Shown: positions 45,597 to 52,575 of the stretch, one piece after another | How the letters are laid out: each line of letters opens with the position of its first letter | Position numbering within the stretch: the stretch's first letter is position 1 | DNA from: Peptostreptococcaceae bacterium pGA-8 | GTDB taxonomy: Bacteria; Bacillota; Clostridia; Peptostreptococcales; Anaerovoracaceae | Assembly (NCBI GenBank): GCA_900112915.1 | Contig: FONK01000001.1 | Location: 1-64,000 of the forward strand | Direction of reading: 5' to 3' | Length of the DNA: 64,000 nt | Notes under the pieces: model-generated | Seen by the model: the letters and a program-made list of their open reading frames with translations, nothing else | Databases searched by the model: none | What the model was told of the DNA's origin: nothing | Translations under genes and position numbers: made by a program

Positions 45597-45951
45597 ACCG
45601 GAGTCATTGCAAAGAAGAACAAAGCAGATTAAATCAAATAATAAAAAGAATGAAGAAAATAGAAAGCGTAACCGTATTTTGAATTTTAGAGTTTCAGAGG
45701 AAGAATATGATCTGATAAATAAGCAAATTGAAATAAGTGGGTTATCAAAACAAGAGTATTTCATACAGCTACTTGGAGAACATCAAATCAAAATTATAGC
45801 TGACTACAGAGTATTAGATGCTATATCAAAAGAGATATTCCAGTTTGCAAAAGTGGTTAAAAAGTTCGGGAAATTAAATGAAGAAGAGCAAGATGTTTTG
45901 CTGTATATTTTAGAGATTTATGAAGAAATTAAACAAGAAAAAAGCCTTTAG
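45580..45951 (+). CDS. RHH-type accessory protein
   Basis: 123 residues, shorter homologue of the IME1 protein at 33716: basic N-terminus, LNFRVSEEEYDLINKQIEIS and GLSKQEYFIQLLGEHQ as ribbon-helix-helix, helical tail ending KQEKSL as in IME1. ATGs at 45580, 45586 and 45589 are possible starts; AGAGG favours the later two. Its stop lies inside the first of the conserved hairpins. Confidence 0.6.
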   Translation: MKMMFRPESLQRRTKQIKSNNKKNEENRKRNRILNFRVSEEEYDLINKQIEISGLSKQEYFIQLLGEHQIKIIADYRVLDAISKEIFQFAKVVKKFGKLNEEEQDVLLYILEIYEEIKQEKSL

Positions 45952-46028
45952 CCAAAAGACCAAAGGCAAGATGAAAGTACAACTTGGTATTTCATCCCTG
46001 ACAAGATTATTCTATCAGGTTGTACTTC
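45944..46028 (+). other. Conserved tandem hairpins before the primase gene (IME2)
   Basis: GCCTTT (45944) with AAAGGC (45962); AAGTACAAC (45975) with GTTGTACTT (46019-46027); inner CCTGA/TCAGG stem. Stems are identical to IME1 (34158-34243); substitutions lie in the loop and bulge. Confidence 0.65.
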
Positions 46029-46057
46029 CGTCAGCAACATAAAGATTGGAGGACAAA

Positions 46058-46981
46058 ATGATAAAAACAGAAAAGTATAAACAAAATATTCCAATGGAAT
46101 TAAGAGAATATAAACAGTGGTTATGGTTTAAGAAGATTAGGAAAATGGATTTGAAAGGAAGAGAAAAAACTCTCAAGATTCCAGTAAGTCAAATTACCTT
46201 GAAATCAAGCGATTGGAATAATAAAGAAAACTGGGCAGACTTTGAAACAGCAGTTAATAATATAGAAAGTAGTGGTTGTGATGGATTGTCTTTTGTATTA
46301 AGCAAGGATGATCCATTTCTTTGTATCGACTTGGATAATGTATCTCATGATATGAGAGAAATGTTTTGCAGAGATTTTCATGACACATATATTGAAACGT
46401 CTCAATCCGGCAAAGGACTTCACATTTTTGCAAAAGGGAAAATTGCTTATAATTTCAATAACCAAATTGAGAAAGTGGAAATGTATCAAAATAACAGATG
46501 TATTGCTATGACGGGGAATAGTGTTGATGGAACGCTAAATAACATCATAGACAAGCAAAAGGAGATTGATAAATACTATGAATGCTTTGCACCAAAAAAG
46601 AGCATTAGAGAGCAAATAAAAGCATATCAATCAGATAATGATTTACTGCCTGATGCACCTATAATTATAGAAACGATGTGCAAGCATAATACAAAAGCTA
46701 AAGGATTGTTTGAGGGAACTATCTCAAGTGGTGATGACAGTAAAGATGATTTCCTATTACTACTATTATTAAATAGCTACACACATGGCAATGAGGTGTT
46801 GATGAAAGATATATTTCTAAAATCTGCCTTAAATCGTATTGATGATAAGAGTAAAAGAAAAAATGAAGCTGCTTATATCAGATATTTGGAGGATAGTATT
46901 AAAAAAGCAATTCAGTATGGGAATCAAAGATATTGGGATTATAACTATCACAGAAAAAGTGTAGGTGATAGTCGTGACTGA
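46058..46981 (+). CDS. Primase-polymerase (AEP/NrS-1-like) replication protein
   Basis: 307 residues, close homologue of the IME1 primase: LCIDLDN metal site, SGKGLHIFAKG, MTGNS. The start is set at 46058, six bases after GGAGG; an ATG at 46046 contains the site. It overlaps the VapE gene. Confidence 0.82.
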   Translation: MIKTEKYKQNIPMELREYKQWLWFKKIRKMDLKGREKTLKIPVSQITLKSSDWNNKENWADFETAVNNIESSGCDGLSFVLSKDDPFLCIDLDNVSHDMREMFCRDFHDTYIETSQSGKGLHIFAKGKIAYNFNNQIEKVEMYQNNRCIAMTGNSVDGTLNNIIDKQKEIDKYYECFAPKKSIREQIKAYQSDNDLLPDAPIIIETMCKHNTKAKGLFEGTISSGDDSKDDFLLLLLLNSYTHGNEVLMKDIFLKSALNRIDDKSKRKNEAAYIRYLEDSIKKAIQYGNQRYWDYNYHRKSVGDSRD

Positions 46982-48365
46982 TTGGTTGAAATTTAATGAC
47001 GATGAACTGTCGGATTATCTTAATAGAGATTTAGAATACACAGATAAGGGACAAATAAAGAGTAACACAACCAATATCATCACGGTGTTAGTAAATCCAC
47101 TATTTTGCAGAGAAAAACAGATGATAGACGGAACAATTTTCTTTGATACTTGTAGCATGACAGTCAGGTTTTTTGGAACTTTGAAAGGTGAAAAGCAGAA
47201 AGAAAATGAGATAAGAAAATGGAACGATCACTTAACCAACCTTTTAGGGGTAGAGATAGAAAGGGAATTTGGCATTAAGTATTCAAAAAATAGAATGGAT
47301 GATGCCATAACCTTTATTGCTCATAAAAGGGCGATAAATCTTCCTGCTATGTATATGAAATCTCTTGCGTATGATGGTGAGGGTTATATATCTAAATTGC
47401 TTCCTAAATACCTTGGAGCAGAAGATACAAAATTAAATGCCTGGATTATGGAGCATATGCTAGTTGGTATGGTAAAAAGAGTTTTTAATCCCGGATGCAA
47501 GTTTGATGAGCTGATGGTTCTTACGGGAATTCAAGGTGTAGGTAAAACCAGCTTTATAGAGAAGCTGGCTTTATTTCCTGAATGGTATTGTTCCTTAAAC
47601 AATATTAAGGGCAAGGATGCAGTCAGTAATCTTGTTGGAAAAGTTGTAGTGGAATTGGAAGAATTTGTAGCTCTTAGGAATGCGAAAAGTGCAGATGAAG
47701 CGAAGCTGTTTATCTCTGCAAGAACAAGCACTGTAAGACTTCCATACGAAAGATTTTCTGCTGATGTAAAGAGAACTTGCATATTGATTGCAACTACCAA
47801 TGATGCAACTTTTTTAGGAGACTTCTCAGGCGAAAGAAGATATCTACCTGTGAAAGTGAACAGTGAAAATATTGAATTACCAATCATGTACGATATAGAA
47901 AAATTTCCTGTACTGGAAACTATCACAAGAGAAGAGCATCGTAATATTGTTCAACATGATTTTGAGGGAGCTATCGCAGAAGCGGTATATCTTTATGAAA
48001 ACAAACTTTATGATTTCTATTTACCTAAGGAGTTGCGTTCAGATTTGGATTTTGTTATTCAAACCCATAAGAGTGAGAACAGGCATGTACAAAATTTCTT
48101 GGACTTTATGGAATGGAAATCTACAAAATCAGACACTCCAGATTTGCTATGCTCTGCTGAATTTACAAGTAGATACCCTGAAACCAATGAAAAAGTATTT
48201 TCGGAATTGATGGCAAACGAAATGGTATATGACTGGAAACTTGAACCATCTGTAAAAAGCAAGAAGGTAAGAATTGACGGAGTGGTTCGGGTTAGTAAGA
48301 AGTTTTATAAACGAAATATTAATACAGATTTTGTTGAGGTTAATGCAGAGGACATACCATTCTAA
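46974..48365 (+). CDS. VapE-like replicative ATPase/helicase
   Basis: 463 residues. Walker A GIQGVGKTSF, Walker B-like VVELEEF and SGERRYLPV as in IME1; several stretches of 20 or more residues are identical to the copy at 35198. GTG at 46974 is chosen (AGGTG upstream, and the protein then starts TDWLKFND like its sister); the open frame begins at 46965. Confidence 0.85.
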   Translation: MTDWLKFNDDELSDYLNRDLEYTDKGQIKSNTTNIITVLVNPLFCREKQMIDGTIFFDTCSMTVRFFGTLKGEKQKENEIRKWNDHLTNLLGVEIEREFGIKYSKNRMDDAITFIAHKRAINLPAMYMKSLAYDGEGYISKLLPKYLGAEDTKLNAWIMEHMLVGMVKRVFNPGCKFDELMVLTGIQGVGKTSFIEKLALFPEWYCSLNNIKGKDAVSNLVGKVVVELEEFVALRNAKSADEAKLFISARTSTVRLPYERFSADVKRTCILIATTNDATFLGDFSGERRYLPVKVNSENIELPIMYDIEKFPVLETITREEHRNIVQHDFEGAIAEAVYLYENKLYDFYLPKELRSDLDFVIQTHKSENRHVQNFLDFMEWKSTKSDTPDLLCSAEFTSRYPETNEKVFSELMANEMVYDWKLEPSVKSKKVRIDGVVRVSKKFYKRNINTDFVEVNAEDIPF

Positions 48366-48382
48366 TAGTTTTGAAAAATTCC

Positions 48383-48432
48383 GCTACCGCTACTTTGCTA
48401 CCCGTAAGATAAGGTGGTGAGGTAGTGGTAGC
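48383..48432 (+). other. 20-bp wobble-conserved hairpin behind vapE (IME2)
   Basis: 5' arm identical to IME1 (48383-48402); loop changed; 3' arm GGTGGTGAGGTAGTGGTAGC (48413-48432). All three 3'-arm differences from IME1 (two transitions creating G-U pairs, one changing a G-U to A-U) keep pairing. Confidence 0.7.
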
Positions 48433-48629
48433 GATAATTTTTAACTTTTATAGAATTTACCTAAACGAAGCATACAGTATTTCTGTGATAGTTAAAAGTA
48501 TGAAAAAGCTTGATAAATGGAATGCAAAGTTCACTTTAGTAGCAAGCACAGTAAGTGTGTGTACACTTACAGAAAAATGACTTTAGAAATCAAATCGGAG
48601 ATTTAATTTCGAGCAACATTTTTAGCTTG

Positions 48630-48651
48630 TTAGGGAGAACCCTAAGACCCC
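48630..48651 (+). other. Candidate oriT core of IME2
   Basis: TTAGGG-AGAA-CCCTAA-GACCCC, identical to IME1, 28 bases before the MobC-like start. Kept although no relaxase gene follows. Confidence 0.6.
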
Positions 48652-48679
48652 AAAACTTAATAGAAGGAGGATATTTAAG

Positions 48680-49021
48680 ATGGAAAATAGAAAAAGAAAT
48701 GTAAGGTTGAGATTTGATTTAACAGATAAAGAAAAAGAATTATTTGAAAGGAAAAAGGAAGAAAGCGGAGCGAAAAGAATGAGTCATTTTATACGAAAAA
48801 CAGTTTTAGAAAAGGAAATTTATGAAGTTGATTTGGAGCCTTTGAGAGATTTATACGGAACATTATCCGTTGCCACAAATAAAATAAATCAGATTGCCAA
48901 GAGGATAAATCAAACAGGAGTTATTTATAAGAGTGATATTGATGATATGAAGAAATCTATTGAAGAGTTCTCAAAAGAAGTGTGGGATATACATTCGTTG
49001 TTGCTTAAGAACATCAAATAA
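48680..49021 (+). CDS. mobC: MobC-like mobilisation protein
   Basis: 113 residues: RHH-like N-terminus (RLRFDLTDKEKELFERKKEE) and MobC core ATNKINQIAKRINQTG. It is distinct from the IME1 MobC but has the same core motif and position relative to the oriT-like repeat. AGAAGGAGG before ATG. No relaxase follows, so it could only serve a relaxase supplied in trans. Confidence 0.78.
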   Translation: MENRKRNVRLRFDLTDKEKELFERKKEESGAKRMSHFIRKTVLEKEIYEVDLEPLRDLYGTLSVATNKINQIAKRINQTGVIYKSDIDDMKKSIEEFSKEVWDIHSLLLKNIK

Positions 49022-49109
49022 TTGAAGATTTAATTTTATATTAAATAACTATCAGTAGATCTAAAATTCATAAATTAGAACTGATATATTGAAAATATTA
49101 GACCGATAT

Positions 49110-49126
49110 GGTATAGTAATTATACC
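49110..49126. promoter_or_regulatory. Palindrome upstream of the HTH/type I R-M genes
   Basis: GGTATA-N5-TATACC, 20 bases before the HTH start. Likely the operator of that regulator. Confidence 0.5.
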
Positions 49127-49145
49127 GTTAAGAATGGAGGGAGCC

Positions 49146-49418
49146 ATGATGTCTAACTTTTTTGTTAATGATAAATTTAAAGTCCTTGAATGTATGGAAC
49201 AGAGACAAATTCAAGTTAATGATGAATCAATAGTTAAATTATCGCAGCAAGAGATTGCAGATATATTAGGTTTTACGAAAACAAAAGTAAATAATATAGT
49301 TAGAGAACTGAAGGAAAATGGGTATTTGACTCAGCTTAGTTCAAGAGGAAAGTATATATTAACTGATATTGCAAATGAAGAAATTAATAAAATGAAGAAT
49401 GAGGAGGCGACAAAATGA
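49146..49418 (+). CDS. Winged-helix regulator, probable controller of the R-M gene
   Basis: About 90 residues with a Crp/MarR-type winged helix (LSQQEIADILGFTKTKVNNI, then ENGYLTQLSSRGKYIL). GGAGGGA precedes paired ATGs at 49146/49149. Its stop overlaps the start of the R-M gene, so it probably regulates it, using the palindrome at 49110. Confidence 0.75.
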   Translation: MMSNFFVNDKFKVLECMEQRQIQVNDESIVKLSQQEIADILGFTKTKVNNIVRELKENGYLTQLSSRGKYILTDIANEEINKMKNEEATK

Positions 49419-50431
49419 ACACAAATACAATGCCATTAGAGGCAGAAACAAGAGTGCTTATTGACAGAAGCCTCGAAAATCTTGGTTGGAAATTCAAAGG
49501 GAAAGATAAGAATGTATTTTTTGAACAACCTAGAACAGAATCAGAGAGAAAAAAGTTGGATGGCAAGCGTCCGGATTATGTTTTATATTCTAAGGATAGT
49601 GATAAACCGCTAATCATTATTGAGGCTAAGAAAAAAGGATCACGTATCGATGCTGCATTAGAACAAGGTATTAGTTATGCGAGAGCATTAGAAGCACCAT
49701 TAGTATTTGCTACGGATGGAGTATTTTGTAAAGCGTTCCATACTGTTGCAAATCGTGCACCAATATTAAATGGTGAAGAAGTTGATGAATTTATTCGTGA
49801 AGCTCTTGCACTACGTTATTTAGCTACATACGAGGTTAATACTGTAAGTCCTAAGGTTCAGTATGACAGAAAGGAACTTATTAGAATTTTTGATGAAGCA
49901 AATAATATGCTTAGAGGTGAAGGCTTACGTGCTGGTATTGAACGCTTTGGGGAGTTTGCAAATATACTTTTCTTAAAACTTATCAGTGAAAGTGAGCAAA
50001 TTAAAAGAGAAAGTGGAATAAAAACAAATTTTGATATTGCTTGTAGTTGGGATAGTATAAAAAATATTCCGATTTCAACACGTATAGAATATATAAATAA
50101 GACTGTTTATGAAAAATTGAATAACCTTTATAAAACAGATATATTTACTCCTCTTCAAATACGAGACACAAGTATTCTAAAAGAAATTATGGATAAATTG
50201 GATCCTTTAATGCTTACGGATGTTGATAGTGATGTTAAGGGAGATGCCTTTGAATATTTTCTTAAAGCTTCAACTTCTACCAAAAATGATTTAGGTGAAT
50301 ATTTTACTCCAAGGCATATTGTGAAAACAATGGTGCGTTTGGTCAATCCGCAAATAGGTGAAACTATTTATGAGAAGAAGATTAAGGAATGGATACACAA
50401 ACCTACACTTTATTCTCTTCAAAGTGCTTAA
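49415..50431 (+). pseudogene. Type I restriction-modification gene (HsdR_N-HsdM fusion), 3'-truncated
   Basis: 338 codons remain. Residues 1-150 are a restriction-type PD-(D/E)xK domain (RPDYVLYSKDSD, LIIIEAKKKG). Residues about 160-310 are the HsdM N-terminal helical domain, leading into the methyltransferase start GEYFTPRHIVKTMVRLVNPQ and GETIY. Where the AdoMet motif DPFCGTGGF should follow, the sequence turns to an unrelated EKKIKEWIHK and stops. The catalytic domain is missing, so the gene is inactive as it stands. The break, about 50370, coincides with the start of the serine-recombinase element. Confidence 0.82.
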
Positions 50432-50479
50432 ATTAAAGGATTTAAGAAAAATCAAAAATCGAATAGAAATAATCGTTGT

Positions 50480-50508
50480 TCTAGCTAATCGAAAGGCTAG
50501 ATTTTTTT
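50480..50508 (+). terminator. Terminator-like hairpin
   Basis: TCTAGC / GCTAGA (50480-50485, 50496-50501) followed by seven T, at the left edge of the serine-recombinase element. Confidence 0.7.
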
Positions 50509-50628
50509 ATTTTAGGTGTGTCAATTTCAACGACAAGGGGGTCAACAAAATTATTTGGGGTGTGTCTTGATATTACTTGACTTATTTGGGTTTAAGAGTG
50601 ATGTATATTAGCCAAGGAGGTCATTGAA

Positions 50629-50793
50629 GTGAGAGAAGTCAAACAAATAATAAAAGACGAGATGGATTATAGCCTTTGTAAATTGTTACTGGACTATTTA
50701 TATTTCATAGAATTAATAGATGAAGAAAAGTGGATAGATACAAGTATCGAGGTAAAAGAGAAATATGATCCACCAACACTAATGCTGGAGTAA
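50629..50793 (+). CDS. Small acidic protein before the serine recombinase
   Basis: 54 residues from a GTG with AAGGAGG at ideal spacing (REVKQIIKDEMDYSLCKLLL ...). It ends four bases before the recombinase ATG, so they are co-translated. Helical, no family recognised. A recombination directionality factor or partner is possible from position only. Confidence 0.6.
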   Translation: MREVKQIIKDEMDYSLCKLLLDYLYFIELIDEEKWIDTSIEVKEKYDPPTLMLE

Positions 50794-50797
50794 CGAT

Positions 50798-52444
50798 ATG
50801 GGAAAAGAAGTAATTAAGCTTGAACCGAAGTTCCCACAACTCATCAAAGTTGAGAAATTAAAAGTTGCTGCATATGCGAGAGTGTCAACAGAAAAAGATG
50901 AGCAGCATAATAGCCTAGAAGCGCAAAAAGATTATTTCTTGAAGTATATAAAAAATGAACCGGAATGGGAGTATGTAGGATTATATTATGACGATGGTAT
51001 TTCAGGACTTAGTAAAAAGAATAGAGATGGTTTTAATAGCCTTGTGAAAGATGCACTTGATGGGAACATAGATCTAATTGTCACAAAATCAATAAGCCGA
51101 TTTGCTAGGAATACTGTAGATACCATCAGCACAATTAGAAAACTAAAGAGGGAAGGAGTAGGTGTATTTTTTCAAAAAGAAAATATTTATACTTTGGATA
51201 GCAAGAGCGAGTTTGTTTTAACTCTTATGTCCAGTTTTGCTCAAGAGGAATCTAGGTCTATTTCAGAAAATTGTACATGGGGACAGAGAAAAAGATTTGC
51301 TGATGGTAAAGTGTCAATTCCATTTGCAAGGTTTTTAGGATATGACAGAGGTGAAAATGGAGAACTTGTTGTCAATGAGAAAGAAGCTAGAATAGTTGAA
51401 TATATTTATTCTTTGTTTATTTTAGGATTTACATTTAGTGAGATAAAAAGTGCGCTTGAATTCTATAAAATCAAGTCCCCAGGAGGAACTGATAGTTGGA
51501 ATCATCAAAATATAAAATCAATATTAACCAATGAAAAGTACAAGGGAGATGCACTATTACAGAAATCCTTTACTGTCGATTTCATGACTAAAAAGAAGAA
51601 AAAGAATGAAGGTGAACTTCCTATGTATTATGTGGAAAATAACCATCAAGCAATTATTCCTAAGAAGATTCACGATTATGTTCAAAACAAAATGAATAAC
51701 GATGTAACAATAAGAGTTTCTCATTTAGGAGGTAAAATTATCTGCGCCAAGTGTGGTGAATATTTTGGTCGCTTTAAAATTCATCCAGATTGGTATGGCG
51801 GCAGATGGGCTTGGAGATGTAGAAACAAATACAGCAAAAGCAATAAATGTGTAATGAGACACCTTTATGATGATAATGTCCATCAAGCTATAAATGTTGC
51901 TGCATTTGAAGTTCTTTCAGCTAGAAAAGATCTAATTACTTATGTCAGCAAGATTACTGGTATTACAAGCAGAAAGATAAATAAGATAATAAAGGAAATG
52001 GGCGTTGATTTTACAGGGAATTATCAAATACTAGAAAATATTATTGATAGCATCAAGGTTAAAGAAAGCCATGATACTACTTTTTTATTTATTGATGGTA
52101 GCAAAGCAAAAGGCCATATATTTGGAACTGGAAAGACAAGAATAAAAGGTGTAAGAGAAGGTAAGACACATAACTATGGAAATAAAAGCATAAGACCAGA
52201 ACCAGAGCATTTTGATGAATTTGTTAAATGGCTAAAAGAAGAAAGCGGTCTATCAGAATCAACTCAGAAAAGCATAAGAAAAAGAACTAGACTTGCTCAT
52301 AGCATTTGCAAGTTAGACGATATTGAAGGGTATATTGAGAAACTTGAAACTAGGGCAAAGTATAAGAAACTGGATGATGGTGTAAAGTCGAATGTGAAGT
52401 ATGCGTTCAGAGTGTATTTTAGGTTTTTGGAGCAGTGTAAGTAG
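50798..52444 (+). CDS. Large serine recombinase
   Basis: 548 residues. The N-terminal resolvase domain has the catalytic Ser30 in YARVSTEKDEQHNSLEAQ and helix-E region SRFARNTVDTI. It is followed by the recombinase domain (about 190-300) and a zinc ribbon (CAKCGEYF, then WRCRNKYSKSNKC). The C-terminal 120 residues (from about 430) are an extra helical region. It probably inserted the element into hsdM. Confidence 0.92.
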   Translation: MGKEVIKLEPKFPQLIKVEKLKVAAYARVSTEKDEQHNSLEAQKDYFLKYIKNEPEWEYVGLYYDDGISGLSKKNRDGFNSLVKDALDGNIDLIVTKSISRFARNTVDTISTIRKLKREGVGVFFQKENIYTLDSKSEFVLTLMSSFAQEESRSISENCTWGQRKRFADGKVSIPFARFLGYDRGENGELVVNEKEARIVEYIYSLFILGFTFSEIKSALEFYKIKSPGGTDSWNHQNIKSILTNEKYKGDALLQKSFTVDFMTKKKKKNEGELPMYYVENNHQAIIPKKIHDYVQNKMNNDVTIRVSHLGGKIICAKCGEYFGRFKIHPDWYGGRWAWRCRNKYSKSNKCVMRHLYDDNVHQAINVAAFEVLSARKDLITYVSKITGITSRKINKIIKEMGVDFTGNYQILENIIDSIKVKESHDTTFLFIDGSKAKGHIFGTGKTRIKGVREGKTHNYGNKSIRPEPEHFDEFVKWLKEESGLSESTQKSIRKRTRLAHSICKLDDIEGYIEKLETRAKYKKLDDGVKSNVKYAFRVYFRFLEQCK

Positions 52445-52524
52445 AATAAAATAGCATTTGTATTTTATGTGTAGGGCGTTGCAGTGACAAAAAAAGAGGT
52501 GTCCCCACCAATAAGTGCAAATAA

Positions 52525-52558
52525 AAAGTAGCCTGCAAATTCTGCAAGCTACTAAAAA
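52525..52558 (-). terminator. Terminator of the leftward defence operon
   Basis: AGTAGC (52528-52533) and GCTACT (52548-52553) with an inner TGCA/TGCA. On the minus strand the hairpin is followed by TTTTTATT, so it ends the hamB transcript. Confidence 0.75.
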
Positions 52559-52575
52559 TTTAGATAAAGATTTAC

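Larger units (their letters stand above)
48366..48679 (+). other. 314-bp intergenic region with mobilisation signals (IME2)
   Basis: No gene. It holds the 20-bp hairpin (48383-48432), a perfect short hairpin GTAAGTGT-N4-ACACTTAC (48551-48570) where IME1 has a different hairpin, and the oriT-like repeat (48630-48651). Confidence 0.6.
42651..50374 (+). mobile_element. Sister element IME2 (boundaries uncertain, relaxase missing)
   Basis: Same backbone order as IME1: repressor, excisionase, integrase, RHH protein, hairpins, primase, VapE, 20-bp hairpin, oriT-like repeat, MobC. After MobC the relaxase gene is replaced by an HTH regulator and a type I R-M gene that is itself cut. The left end is set at the IME1 attR. 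The right end is not found; I see no third GAGTGGGA-type core before 50375. Confidence 0.55.

Noticed and set aside
50970-50985. GGAATGGGAGTATG as a further guaA-type att core (right end of IME2)
   Set aside because: It lies within the serine recombinase coding sequence (EPEWEY) and lacks neighbouring arm repeats; coincidental similarity.
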